Shown: positions 12,645 to 25,062 of the stretch, piece after piece | Layout: every line of letters begins with the position of its first letter | Position numbering within the stretch: position 1 is the first letter of the stretch | From: Hormiphora californensis | Lineage: Eukaryota > Ctenophora > Tentaculata > Cydippida > Pleurobrachiidae | Direction of reading: 5' to 3' | DNA: 64,000 nt | NCBI GenBank assembly: GCA_020137815.1 | Contig: CM035360.1 | Coordinates: 4,783,121-4,847,120, forward strand | The notes under the pieces: model-generated | Seen by the model: only the letters and a program-made list of their open reading frames with translations | What the model was told of the DNA's origin: nothing | Database searches by the model: none | Program-made: the position numbers and the translations under genes

Positions 12645-12981
12645 ACAATCCGTACTAATGGATCCACTGCATCGTGTGGTTCTGTTCTGGCAGTTAGCAT
12701 TGTATCACTACAAGCTGATAAATCCACGGAGCCCCGTCCCTTGTTGTCCCCATTTGCTGTGAGATAGTTAGGGGACAACCTTCCCGATCCATGCTGTTGC
12801 TGCATTCTGTCTGGGTTACCCTGGTTACCCACTGAAATGCCATGATTCTGGCTCCTCTCTGAGACACTTTTCTCTGAGGCGAATCTGGATCTGTTTAGAC
12901 TCTCATTACTAGACCCACCTCCCTCAGCAGCAGCTGCTGCCCCATTCTTGCTGCCCCTCTTTTTCCGACCTAGTAGCGCCA
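12645..12981 (-). CDS. Low-complexity Ser/Gly/Ala-rich exon
   Basis: This is a 337-nt exon. The acceptor is ccggtag and the donor GGATTGT|gtgagt. The protein is basic at the start (GRKKRGSKNG), then Ala/Gly-rich, Ser-rich (NESLNRSRFASEKSVSERS) and Gln-rich, which is typical of a disordered cytosolic segment with kinase sites. It leaves in phase 2, matching the transmembrane exon at 12329. It needs an incoming phase of 1, and no upstream exon I found leaves in that phase, so at least one exon between 12981 and 16104 is missing from my model. Confidence 0.5.
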
Positions 12982-13311
12982 CTACCGGTGATGCAGAAAC
13001 AACTCAATATACTAGAAGCTTTATATTTAGCTCCTAAACTTCCGAAGAACCCACAGGGATATAACCCAAAGAAGCTTGAGTTAGCCTATAAGTCCTGCTT
13101 CCGAAGAATCCTCTGACCCAACACAGGGATGCAACCCAAAGATTCAGAATTCGGAGTTGCCTCGGCACGAAAGTAAGAGGGTAATATATCGAAAAGAAAT
13201 AAAACAATGATAGCTCAATATGTGTAAGCCTAGGGGACTGGTAAGACACTGTTAGGTATGTGCATCATGTAGAAAACAATGGGGAATGTATAATGTGCGT
13301 CATGATCTATA

Positions 13312-14867
13312 CAAGGTGGCCCATAAATTATGATAGCGGGGGACGAGCCGTACCTCCGAAACGGTGATAGTTGTGTAAAAACAAACTACGGGAACATGCT
13401 GGAACAATTCCTGGACGACTTTTTGCAAATTATGAAATTTTTATTCAAAAGTTCATTTTTCATTCATGAACTTTCTACACGTTCATTAATGAATTAAGGA
13501 CTCTAATTTACCGAGAGTTAGGCATTTTGTTTGGGTTGAATTTATCTTTCCAATGAGCACCATAAAAATCAAATTGAAGCACCAGGTCACATGGCAGTTG
13601 AGAAAATGCACATTCATGATTTTGGCTCTTCCTGCGACTTTCAATCGGCTGTATCACGGCTACCTTTTGTTCAATCGTTTTAAAAATTTGGGAGAACATC
13701 GGATAAGCAAAGATCTTTACTCACAAGAAAAATCAGGGTCAAAACTCAAAGTTCATTTTCAAGTGTTGGTAGTTCATTCCACTCATTCAGGAACCAACAT
13801 CCCTAAAGTGATGAAAATTGATGGTTTTTGTTTGGCCCATACCCTGCAATGATAGAGAGGTGTAAAATTACGTTTCCGGGCTAGTTAGTGGGTGTCCATG
13901 TGATCATGATGATATCTGACACCTTTTCTGAGCCATAATTAAGGGATTTTCTCAAATTCAAGCATGTGATTTGAGTTTTTGCGATTAGTATCGTGCAGCA
14001 ATGTTGAGAGATCTCATAGCACCTCAAAAATGATGATTAGTTCAATGAAATGAGTTGATTTATGATTTAAAATTATCGTTAAGTTCATTTTACGTCTGTT
14101 TTAATCTTTTCTATCATAAATCAACTCCTTTCATTGAACTAATCATCATTTTTGAGGTGCTATGAGATCTCTCAACATTGCTGCACGATACCAATCACAA
14201 AAACTCAAATCACATGCTTGAATTTGAGAAAATCCCATAATTATGGCTCAGAAAAGGTGTCAGATATCATCATGATCACATGGACACCCACTAACTAGCC
14301 CGGAAACGTAATTTTACACCTCTCTATCATTGCAGGGTATGGGCCAAACAAAAACCATCACTTTTCATCACTTTAGGGATGTTGGATCCTGAATGAGTGG
14401 AATGAACTACCAACACTTGAAAATGAACTTTGAGTTTTGACCCTGATTTTTCTTGTGAGTAAAGATCTTTGCTTATCCGATGTTCTCCCAAATTTTTAAA
14501 ACGATTGAACAAAAGGTAGCCGTGATACAGCCGATTGAAAGTTGCAGGAAGAGCCAAAATCATGAATGTGCATTTTCTCAACTGCCATGTGACCTGGTGC
14601 TTCAATTTGATTTTTATGGTGCTCATTGAAAAGATAAATTCAACCCAAACAAAATGCCTAACTCTCGGTAAATTAGAGTCCTTAATTCATTAATGAACGT
14701 GTAGAAAGTTCATGAATGAAAAATGAACTTTTGAATAAAAATTTCATAATTTGCAAAAAGTCGTCCAGGAATTGTTCCAGCATGTTCCCGTAGTTTGTTT
14801 TTGCACAACTATCACCGTTTCGGAGGTACGGCTCGTCCCCCGCTATCATAATTTATGGGCCACCTTG
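13312..14867. mobile_element. Giant palindromic foldback element, 1556 bp, TA target
   Basis: The two halves are near-perfect reverse complements meeting at about 14090. The termini read CAAGGTGGCCCATAAATTAT, with TA on both sides (13310-13311, 14868-14869). Each arm contains the same open frame of 99 codons (13553-13852 plus, 14327-14626 minus) differing at only a few positions, but it has no recognisable domain and is probably not a gene. A short TIR starting CAAGGTGG with a TA target is consistent with a mariner-type origin. Confidence 0.85.
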
Positions 14868-15545
14868 TATTATTGAACATATTGGGAAGGCTGTATTTAG
14901 ACGGTCCCTGAGCTGATGCAAGACCTTTCAAGACAGTTTGATCTACCGAACCCTGGCAGAGCGGTATTATTATACACACAAGACATGGACACTGTCCATT
15001 GGACATTCTGGACAACTGCATGGGTGATATTATACGAGAGAGCACACGATTTATTTGAATAGCAAATAATAAAAAGTAAAATCAATCTTTATTTATGAGC
15101 CTACACTTTCACAAATCTGCTGAGAGAGAGAGAAAGAGAGAGATCAGAGAGAGAGGGGTGTAAGACTATGAGATCAGGTACAGCTTGATAAAGAACCGCA
15201 AGATTCAAGAGTTCATGCAATGTTATGTGTATACTGCAGCACACATAAAACGAGTCTCTCGTACTGGGTCCTATAATAATGAGTCCTATAGAATAAAGAC
15301 CTTTATGTGAGGTATTATAGGTCGTTAGTAATTCGACCTATAACACTAGGCAAATAATTCTAGGAGCTGTACATGCATACAAGGTATACTGCAGAGAAAG
15401 TTCAAGCGAAGTCGTCCAGCGATACAGTATGTAGCCAGCAATTGAGAATTCATTCACACTCATAAGAAAGAGATCACTCACACCTCACACCTCATCACAC
15501 TCAAAAGAGCACCCACACCTCACACTATTAACACCCTACACTCAC

Positions 15546-15739
15546 ACTTCTGCCGTTATTGGGGAGAGATGACCACCACCACGCCCGTAACAGGCTGCAT
15601 CTGATTTACTCCTAACGAACCGACCACTCGGCCCGATCGCAGGGGAGTGAAGGGTCGGTAGGGATGTGCAACTGAGGGATAACATATGGGAGATGTACGA
15701 TGCTCTTTTTTCACACCCGACATTGGGAGCTGATGCACC
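15546..15739 (-). CDS. Possible Ser-rich exon
   Basis: One frame is open across the whole interval between a ctggaaag acceptor and GCAGAAGT|gtgagt. It encodes GASAPNVGCEKRASYISHML... and later RFVRSKSDAACYGRGGG, with basic-Ser motifs like neighbouring exons. Its incoming phase (0) does not match the exon at 16104-16160 (phase 2 out), so an exon between them would be required. It could be an alternative exon or a chance frame. Confidence 0.3.
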
Positions 15740-16103
15740 CTTTCCAGTAAAGAGGTGAGAAAGGAGAAGGAAAGGGAACAGAAATATGCATATTCACAGC
15801 AAGATATTAGAGACAAAGTCTTACATTAATTGGAAAAAATTGGTAGGATTGAATAGATAACCAAAGATGTAGAGAAAGTTTCTAGGAACCGTTCAAAGGC
15901 TTCATGATACTTAAACTGCTCAACATGGTGACTTTTGTTGAATCAACTTACAGGGCCCTCGGTAATTTGGTGACCAAATAGACAAACAGTTCAAACGAAC
16001 AAACACTAAACATTCTAACTAACAAACACACGAAAAATCAACAGACAAATAATCCAACGAATAAACAAACAAACGAACAAACAACTAACAGTCCTGCACT
16101 CAC

Positions 16104-16160
16104 CTATCTGATATCGTCTCGAATTCATCCCCGGCTATCACATTGGGCTCCTCGTCGTCA
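16104..16160 (-). CDS. Acidic second exon
   Basis: A 57-nt exon follows ccctcacag and ends GATAG|gtgagt. It encodes DDEEPNVIAGDEFETISD in the only stop-free frame, and that frame joins exactly to the first exon. Both borders are phase 2 and its length is divisible by 3, so it is a skippable cassette. Confidence 0.6.
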
Positions 16161-16418
16161 CTGTGAGGGAAGTCACGTGTTAAACCGGGCGGGGGAGGGG
16201 GAGACACATGTTGTCAAAATTGGGAACTGTTTCAAACAAACATTAAACAAAACACTGTCAGGCCAATGCTCAGACAGACAAAACACAAGTACAGTGAGTG
16301 ATATTGATGTGTGTAATATATTTCTAAATTTTAATTTTCCGATCAATTTACGCACAATGACAAGTTTTAAGTTTTTAATTTGATAAGCCGCGGCACTCGC
16401 TCCAAATTTGTGACTCAC

Positions 16419-16501
16419 CCCATAGGTGTTGCACCACCGTCTAGATAAAATGTTGACCTGCCGGTAGTAACCGGGACGGCGGTGGGGGACGAGGTTGACA
16501 T
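16419..16501 (-). CDS. First coding exon with start codon
   Basis: The ATG at 16501 has an in-frame TGA three codons upstream and no AG acceptor between them, so translation must begin here. The exon encodes MSTSSPTAVPVTTGRSTFYL plus eight residues and ends at a consensus donor, gtgagt, in phase 2. The next exon at 16104-16160 continues the frame. This is a Ser/Thr-rich N-terminus of unknown function, probably the 5' end of a long isoform of the TMCC-like gene ending at 5259. Direct splicing to 12329, 7206 or 6315 would also keep frame. Confidence 0.6.
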
Positions 16502-17862
16502 ATTGGTTCAGATATCAAGAGATCAGATATTGCGAGATCAGATGTCAAGGGATCGGATATATCAAGGTTGAAGGTCGAGTGGGCGTGTGGCCTCCACCAA
16601 GAGAGGGGTAGTACTTGACCTAGATATGAATTAACAATAGTCGTGCCCTCAGGAATAATGTATCATTGATACTATCAAACAAGGTGTTAAATTAGCTGTT
16701 TTGGGCAGTAGGCGGGGTATCTGTATAGACTGAAACGAGAGCACACAAGGAACTGCAATCAAATTACTGGATCGATGTAATGAATAATGGAGCTCAGAGT
16801 ATTATGATTCAGATGATACAACACACAATACACACACGTGGCATCGAATATAGGCTCACAGAATAGTGGATGGGAGGTGCTAACTACATGTATATACATT
16901 GACTGTACATTTGTATACATTGAGTGATGATATGTGTCTCTCTTTTTCGTGCAAAATCGGCAATCCCTCATATACAGTATCGTATGAGAGCATCATATGA
17001 TCATTAGGAATAGGCACACATTACCAACTACTGCATAGAGAGTATTTCAAGGAAGCTGAAGAGAGATATTATAGTGTGGAATATTCAACAGCAGCTACTA
17101 CTCATCACTAAAGATTCACCAAATATTCTGGACGACCGCGACGTCAGACACACAAACACGCACAAATTCAAAAGGAGTAACGAATATACTGTGTGGCAAG
17201 TATAGGAAGTGAATGTGGTAAGGACAAATTTGATTTTATGAAGGAGCAGTAGAGTTTGTGAAGGAGCAAGAGAGGGGATGGGAGCACAAAATGCGGGAAC
17301 AAAATGAAATCATGTAGGATTTTAGAACTCAATAATGAAATCATGGGTAATGAAGGGAACCACATAAAGAAGAAGATAAGAGCTCAGAGTCTGAGGAGAA
17401 AAAGTATGACATTATGGGGGTATTATGTAATTGAAAGGTCATTACTTTTGAACCAAGTATCAGTACACAATGTCATTACTTTTGACTCAAAGTCATTACT
17501 TTTGAATCAAGAGTCAATACGATGTCTCGATTGAACAGCTCTACACTCAAGAACTCGTCCGGGGGATACTGCAGCTCACAGCGACTCAAGCTCACAGCGC
17601 ACATAATATCACCTTGCGTTGTGGGTTCGAACCTCGACAGAAAAAGAACAGTAGGATCACTCATTATACAATCCCCTCACACTCAGTTCAGACAACTAAC
17701 TTGCACCTCGACTCTTTTAACTTCTTTCAAGTTGCATATCACAAAAATTATGCTAATTCTAAATTTTAAATGTCCGGTCACCATACTATTCACAAGGACG
17801 AATCTTCGAAACTCTTTGAGAGAGTGACAATCATACAATGAGCGTATATCTTTCTTTTATTC

Positions 17863-17870
<8 letters not shown>

Positions 17871-17937
<67 letters not shown>
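17871..17937 (-). repeat. (TC)n microsatellite
   Basis: TC dinucleotide tract interrupted by a single CA. The flanks 16600-17870 show no supported gene. Confidence 0.9.
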
Positions 17938-17939
<2 letters not shown>

Positions 17940-18472
17940 CAATGTGCAATAAAGACAGCCCGAGAGAAGGCAATTAATGAACCGTCATCACGCTAAATGG
18001 ACGGAGAGATCTTAGCTCCCAGACTTCCCTTTTTTCTCTCTCTCTCTCTCTCTCTCCATCTCTCATCAGCACATGTACCATTCATTTATGACTGTGTAAA
18101 AGAAGAGGGGTTCTGTTCTTGGGCGTGTATCAGCATGAAATGTGATTGGACCACCGACAGCATGGTAGGTGTTATATCAATACCTCTCGGTACCTCTATC
18201 TTCTCATTGTCCTCGACAAATGTAAACACTTCTATCAGATTCTGCAGTAGGTATAGCACATGATTGAGCATATAATGAATGAGCTATATTTCGCTCCCTC
18301 AAAAGTATGCAAAATGTAGAACTAGCAACACAAGCGCTAAGTATCATGTATAAGTAGCATGGAATAATACGAGTAGTGGATGGATGCACGGAAACAAGGC
18401 GGGTAACGTGTGTGTGGTGTACATTCTAGAAGACAAACATATATGGGAGAGATGAAGAGAGATGTGAGAGGA

Positions 18473-18497
18473 AGAGAGAGAGAGAGGGAGAGAGAGA

Positions 18498-18585
<88 letters not shown>

Positions 18586-18591
18586 TGAGAG

Positions 18592-18671
<80 letters not shown>
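18473..18671 (+). repeat. (GA)n microsatellite, ~200 bp
   Basis: A long GA tract with a short interruption (atgtgagagaaagaaa) near 18583-18599. It explains the long Ser-Leu and Arg-Glu frames on either strand. Confidence 0.95.
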
Positions 18672-18674
<3 letters not shown>

Positions 18675-19309
18675 ATATTTTATGTAAGAGAGAAAGCTTT
18701 ATAAACAGTGATTTAATGACTGTAGAAGGTGAATAATTAATAAATATAGCCATGGACATAATCATGTTGAACAAAATGGAGGGAAATGAAGAATGAGATT
18801 TAAAATAAGTAAAATTCCAAAGAGATAGAATAAGAGATAGAAGCCAGAGAGAGAGAGGAAGAGGAAGAGAAAAATAAAGAGTGAGAGGCAGTGTCATGGT
18901 AGAGAAAGGATAAGCTATAGCGGTTGCTGCCACACGTCTGCAGTGAACAATAGAGCTCTTAGACAGTTATATACAGAGTTCACATAGCACACTCTCACAT
19001 TAGCTACAATGTAGACTACACTTAGTAGTTAAAATGAGGTTCCGTGTGTGAGCGTGAGATGAGTATTTGTGCGGCTATTATATCCACAAAGTTACAATTC
19101 AATAATCACTCAAAACCACACTGGCACATAACAGCTTATCTTCAGAAAATAAGTAAAAGTAAAGTGATATAATGGTTATTCGGGGCCTGGCAAGGCCCCC
19201 CGACCCGAATATAACCCAAACTCAACACATCCCCTCTAAAACATCCCCCCTAAAACTAAAACAACGGGGCCGAGCCGACAGGCCCTTAATACCAGATGAA
19301 AAAAAACCA

Positions 19310-20201
19310 TAACCATAACCATAACCATAACCATAACCATAACCATAGATATTTTTAGAGTGAAAGTTTTGAAGCCCCCTGAAGTAGTAGAGAGGTGTTC
19401 TATGGCTCGTTGGAAAGGTCTCGAGGTCCCGCGACGTATAGGGGGTGTGGCGATGGGTGTGCCCAAACCGATAAGGGGTAGGACGCGAAAAACAGTCAAA
19501 ATAAGGGGTATACAGAACTCGGCAATTCGAAGGAGTAGAAAGGTGTTCTAGGGTGCGTTCGAAAGCTCTCGAGGTACTGAAGTAATTGGAATGTAATTGG
19601 AAGTAATTACATGTAATTAAAGGGTAATTACATGTAATTAAAGGGTAATTACATGTAATTAAAAGGTCTAAATGACCCCAAATGACAATTTAGACATATT
19701 TTGACATATTTGGAGGCCCTGAGACCAGCGGGTGGCCAAATTTAATCCGGTTTCGGGTCGGCTGACGTATAACCATAAACCATAACCATAGATATTTTTA
19801 GAGTGAAAGTTTTGAAGCCCGCTGAAGTAGTAGAGAGGTGTTCTATGGCTCGTTGGAAAGGTCTCGAGGTCCCGCGACGTATAGGGGGTGTGGCGATGGC
19901 CATACCCAAACCTATAAGGGGTAGGACGCGAAAAACAGTCAAAATAAGGGGTATACAGAACTCGGCAATTAGAAGGAGTAGAAAGGTGTTCTAGGGTGCG
20001 TTCGAAAGCTCTCGAGGTGCTGAAGTAATTGGAATGTAATTGGAAGTAATTACATGTAATTAAAATGTAATTACTGTAATTAAGGGGCAATTAAAGTGTC
20101 TAAATGACCCCAAATGATAATTTAAGCATATTTTGACATATTTGGAGGCCCTGAGACTTGTGGGTGGCCAAATTTAATCCGGTTTCGGGTCGGCTGACGT
20201 A
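19310..20201. repeat. Tandem segmental duplication, two ~440-bp units
   Basis: The unit beginning 'gatatttttagagtgaaagt' occurs at 19348 and again at 19791, an offset of 443 bp. The copies run to 'cggtttcgggtcggctgacg' near 19768 and 20201 with a few percent divergence. The first copy is preceded by about eight tandem AACCAT hexamers (19307-19346), and two to three occur before the second. Each copy contains a short array of the near-palindromic word TTACATGTAATTAAA. I see no coding sequence. Confidence 0.8.
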
Positions 20202-21520
20202 AAAACTCCGCGTTTTGGTCGAGATAAACTATAATAGTCTTACAAAACGTCAAGAGTGGTCAAGAGTGTAGTGCAGTGGCATTGATCTTTAAAGGCCTAA
20301 TCATACTTTCCAACTTAAACTAGCGGAGACATAGCAAAGAGAAATAGTGAGAGATATGGAGACCAGAGAAAGAGAGACCACCCAGGCTGAGGAACTTAGC
20401 GTACATCCCTAATCCTTTACGGGGCTGGGCTCGATGAAGAAGAGAAAGAAAGACAAGGAGAAAGAAACACGTAGAAAGAGGAGAACTGAAAGGTGTACGT
20501 ACATGCATGATTGTGTCACGCAGCCGGAATAAATTATTCATTCGTGAATATATAAACTGGTGTATCATTATTAAAACACACACAGTCACACACATGTGTG
20601 TGTGTGTGTGTGTGTGTGGAAAACCGGCCAGTCCATGGGGACAACAAAGATAGAGTTTGAGACAAGAGAGATATAGATGTAGCTGTAACAGGACGTTGTG
20701 TATTATTGAACACTGAAATAGAGGATATAACTCTACACTCTACAGATATACATGCTGACAAATTAAAGATAGAGAAATAGAGAGACGTATCTAGAGAGAC
20801 GTATCTAGAGAGATGTGGGCTCGATAGAAGTGGACTGTTGTTTTTATACATGAGAGCTACACAAGAAAAAGAGTGTTATAGAGAGAGAGAGAGCAATGTA
20901 GAAAGTACAAACTATGGAAACTAGAAAGAGCAATGTAGAAAGTACAAACTATCGAAACTAGAAAGTAGGAAAAGCAGAACTACACACGATTCAGTGAACT
21001 GAAACGCCCACACACAAACAAACTGACAGACAGACAATGGCACATTTGTAGCTTGAAAAGTGAGGTCAACTGAATTTCCAAGGTAAAACGATGACTTGCT
21101 CACACACCCGGGCCTGAAAGAGGCTGTTAGGTGTGCCATGTGCAGTTGTTGGGTGGTCCACGTAGCTCCATCAATGTAACCCTTTTGTGTCATATTATGT
21201 GAAAAAGGTAAAGAGATAGATAAAGGAGAAAGATAGAGAGAAAGAAGGATACCTAGAGAGATAAATGGATATAGATAGAGGGAGAGAGAAACAGTCCGCT
21301 TCTGGCTCTCAAAATTGCGTATACAAGACATGTTTCGAAAGCACACAAATCGAATTATAATGTTTACCGCAACAGGCATATTGGTGGAACTATGCCAGTA
21401 TAAATCCGAGTTGCTTATAATTACTGAACTTAATTAACGAAATTTGCGTTTAATTTTGGGTCCTGCTATAAAAAATAATTTCCCCAGAATTGTAAATTTT
21501 CAAAAAGTCGAACAAAAGTG

Positions 21521-21592
21521 TTCCGGCGCCGGGAATCGAACCCGGGTCTTGTGGGTGAGAGCCACAGATGCTAACCCCTACACCACGTCGGA
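21521..21592 (-). tRNA. tRNA-Glu (CTC), copy 1 of 3
   Basis: The 72-nt minus-strand sequence folds as a tRNA. The anticodon stem TGTGG/CCACA closes the loop CTCTCAC with anticodon CTC. The T arm is CCGGG-TTCGATT-CCCGG, and the B box GGTTCGATTCC is present. A TTTT run follows within 3-7 nt (Pol III terminator). The acceptor stem TCCGACG/CGCCGGA has one A-C mismatch at pair 5-68. It is one of three identical genes about 145 bp apart. Confidence 0.85.
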
Positions 21593-21665
21593 GATGTACG
21601 ACATACATTTGGAAAGAAAGGCAAAAATACGATTTGTACATTTTCAAAAAATTCGAGTAAAAGTG

Positions 21666-21737
21666 TTCCGGCGCCGGGAATCGAACCCGGGTCTTGTGGG
21701 TGAGAGCCACAGATGCTAACCCCTACACCACGTCGGA
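21666..21737 (-). tRNA. tRNA-Glu (CTC), copy 2 of 3
   Basis: Identical in sequence to the copy at 21521-21592, with the same acceptor mismatch and a following TTTT run. The spacer is also related, which shows recent tandem duplication. Confidence 0.85.
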
Positions 21738-21809
21738 GATGTACGAATTAAGTTTGGAATGAAACTAAAAAAAGCGATTTGTACATTTTCAAAAAGTCGA
21801 GCAAAAGTG

Positions 21810-21881
21810 TTCCGGCGCCGGGAATCGAACCCGGGTCTTGTGGGTGAGAGCCACAGATGCTAACCCCTACACCACGTCGGA
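21810..21881 (-). tRNA. tRNA-Glu (CTC), copy 3 of 3
   Basis: Identical to the other two copies, again with a TTTT terminator just downstream. It lies 34 bp from the 3' border of the exon at 21915-22122, on the same strand. Confidence 0.85.
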
Positions 21882-21914
21882 GATGTGCAAATTACATTTC
21901 AAGCTACTTTATAC

Positions 21915-23080
21915 CTGAACAAACTATCAACAACATCACTTTCTCCACTGCTCCCATGAAACTGCTCGATGGTGATCTCAGTTACAGAGGATGTATGATA
22001 TAAAACCCGGTCGAGGGCCACATGAGCTGATCTTCTCAGGGAGTTGTCGACATCTCCCAGGGACCGGCGCAGTGAGGTGCGGATACGACCCGCAAGGTGC
22101 GGGATCTTGTCCTGTTGTACCACTATAACTGGATTTGGTTATCATAATGGGGTAATTTACAAGGACAATTATTGTACCACTATAACTGGATTTGGTGAGT
22201 TATCATTACGATAATTAACAAGGACATTTATTGTAATTAACAGGAATAATTATGTAATTAGCAAGTAAACAATGGACAATCTAGGCAATTTGGTATTTGG
22301 TACACTGTACAGGTGGTAGATGTGTAAAAAGGCAAAAATAAGTAACGCAACACTGTACTTTATCCAAGCTGAAATAAAAGCCGCCCAAATGAGAAAAGGG
22401 GATGCAATATTGAAAAGAAAGCAATCTAATAGATTGAATCAATGTGTTACAAAATATCGTGTTGCAATATGTTGGGCATTTCTTGTCTCCCCCTTTTCTA
22501 ATATCTTTCTCTCAGTAATGCCTTTACGTGTTGAGTAACAAGTACTATTTTTTTAATTTATCTACCTCAAAACCATATATCCCAAAAGAGTCACTATCTC
22601 CATTGCATTTCGTAACGGACCAACGGTTAAGACTTAAGATATATTCTAAATGTTTGTAAATATTCCACATTGTATGTAAATATTCACACATTTATTTACC
22701 GAACCCTCACAGAATAAAATAAAGATATCAGATGTGAATTATACAATAGACCCAAGATCATATCAACCCATGTAGACACGTTCAATACACACTATACCCC
22801 TCTGCTCCAACGCTAATTTCCAGCAGCTCGAGTGGGATGGCAATCACGAAATAACCTTTTCACTCACCCAGAAAGACAATCGACAAAAGGAAGCTATAGG
22901 TCTGATTTCTGAACAAAGCGAGAGAAATATTAATTTGGAGTGGTGAGCAGAGGGACTACAGGTGTGTCTAACTCATATATAAAATGAGAGAATGGTGCAA
23001 ATAGAATGAAAGGGGGAGTGTGCGTGGAGTGTGTTGCCAGATGGAGCGCCATACGCATGAAAGAGATAGAGATAAAAATT

Positions 23081-23112
<32 letters not shown>

Positions 23113-23116
23113 TAGT

Positions 23117-23147
<31 letters not shown>

Positions 23148-23321
23148 TGAGAGAAAGAGAGAGAGAGAGAGAGAGATAGTGAGATAGAGAGATAGAGAGA
23201 AGGACATGTGACGTACCCGCACTGCACAGTCGTGTGGTAATAGAGACTGATACAAAGAGTTAAGGGAGAGAGAAAGTTAGAAATAGAGTGGGAGAGAGAG
23301 AGAGTGACAGAGAGAGTGAGA

Positions 23322-23367
<46 letters not shown>

Positions 23368-25062
23368 GTGAGAGAGAAAGACGAAAAAGGCCACCTGGAT
23401 CGTGCATAAAAAAAATTGAAGTAAAAAGCTGAAAAGAGAGAACAGCAAATTCGTATTGTCAGATTATCGTTTTACTGCATGCAGTGGGGGCCAAGAGAGA
23501 AATAGAATTGGCAAATTAAACATCCACCAGCTGGACAGCAGCCGCAGTGGTTTCAGCAATAAAGGGGTGATAACCAAGGTGATAATTTAAATTATATATA
23601 GACTTCCGAGTGATATCTTTATATCGACCAATAAAATTCCTTCAAAATCTTAATGAAAAGTCTTTGTCGAGCAGCTAAAATCATCTAAAAGCTATTATGA
23701 TAGTCAGCTAAAAGCTATTATAATAGTCAGAGCAGTAAATCTAGCGATAAGGTCCTGTCAGGGGATGGCGCCGAGAAGGAACGCGAGACGGCGGAGAGAG
23801 AGGGTGAGAGAGAGAGAGAGAGAGAAAAACAAAGAGATAGATAGATAGTCATAGAGGGAGAGAGAGATAGAGAGAGATGTATTTAAGAGATAGAAAAGCA
23901 TCAGGGCCAGCTGAAAAAGATCGTTTATCCTGACAGGTGCGTTACTCCTCTCCAGTTATATGAACGGTAGCAGGTGCTCAGTCGTGTTTATAACCAATAT
24001 TACACATATAAACTATTAACACATTAAACAGTTAACCCTTTACCCAGTGGGGGGAGATCGATTTGTCTCAGTAGATTATTTCTAATAATGTGGCTTCACA
24101 AAGTGAATACCTCCAGGAGATAGTTTTACGCGATTTAAAATTCCGCATATATGACATGTGTAAGAAAGTTGCGGTTCTACGATGGCTGGTAATTTTCACG
24201 TAACGTCTATGGTATAATTATTGCAAGTTTCACCGTGACGTATTTGTACTGAGTTTCAGATTTATAATGTTTGCATAATTTATGAGAAAGTATTTTCGCG
24301 CTGCTGCGTGATGCATGATAATTGGTAGACATATGATAATGATACAAGGAAATTGGTAGACAATGATGTTCGATGTCTACTAGACATGGAACGTGTCACA
24401 TTATTGGTGGCTTTATATGTGTCATATTATTGGTTGCTTGGAACGTGTCACATTATTGGTGGCTTTATATGTGTCATATTATTGGTTGCTTGGAACGTGT
24501 CATATTATTGGTGGCTTGATATGTGTCAAATCTCTTACCTGTGAAGGCTACTAGGTGCTGAGAGGTTAGTAAGGGCAGGATACCGTATCAAATACCCATC
24601 CGTCTCGACACTACTCCTCCTAGACTTCACCCTTGTCACAGGAGGGCTGCTCCTAGGTGAGGGAGTGGCCCGGGGTGTCCCAGAGGGACTCACCCGGGGT
24701 GATGATCGGGTCACGTAGGGTATGGGGCTGGACCCACTTCGAGCAGGCCTCACAGCTGGAGCTGGCCGTATGATAATGGTAGTTGGAGTAGGTTTCAAGG
24801 TTGGAGATGAAGAGGATTTAGCAAATGTGCCAGGAGGAGTACCTCTCGGAGGTCCTGCACCAGTAGTTTTGCTGTTGGCTCCACTGGGTGCAGTACTACT
24901 ACTGGAGGTCTTGTTGCTAGCTCCACTAGGTGTACTACTGGAGGTCTTGTTGCTAGCTCCACTAGGCAGCAAGGGCGCTGGAGGTGGGTTGAGCGCCTGG
25001 ATATTAACGTAATACCCCGACTTGATGCCAGATATGGCCATGTTTTGTACAGACTTCATGAT
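21915..25062 (-). CDS. Ser/Pro-rich protein, three exons
   Basis: The exons are 24539-25062, 22868-22908 and 21915-22122, with phases out of 2, 1 and 2; both joins are in frame. The first follows a caaacacag acceptor and has an ATG at 25059. It starts MKSVQNMAISGIKSGYYVNI, then carries a repeated SGASNKTSSS-type element and a long Ser/Pro/Thr-rich, disordered basic stretch with RSSP and SPRV motifs. The short second exon is hydrophobic (NQTYSFLLSIVFL). The third encodes DKIPHLAGRIRTSLRRSLGD, then a second LRRSA motif. I do not recognise a family. Because the first exon has an acceptor and the last leaves in phase 2, this may be a middle section of a longer transcript reaching the coiled-coil block at 6315. 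The small second exon is the least certain. Confidence 0.5.
23090..23375 (+). repeat. GA-rich microsatellite cluster
   Basis: Two GA tracts (23090-23198 and 23267-23375) with GATA and GTGA interruptions lie in the long intron between the exons at 24539 and 22908. Nothing else is apparent in 22909-24350 apart from a further GA patch near 23800-23870. Confidence 0.85.
24370..24535. repeat. ~32-bp minisatellite next to a splice donor
   Basis: About five imperfect copies of a unit containing 'cattattggtggctttatatgtgt'-type words end only a few bases from the donor of the exon at 24539. Confidence 0.7.

Noticed and set aside
13553-14626. Pair of 99-codon ORFs on opposite strands
   Set aside because: They are the two arms of the palindromic element. 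No transposase or other domain, and conservation between arms follows from the palindrome.
21111-21180. Possible exon (YIDGATWTTQQLHMAHLTA)
   Set aside because: Its frame does not match the phase leaving the exon at 21915; in the matching frame it stops after 18 codons. It may be a terminal exon but cannot be supported.
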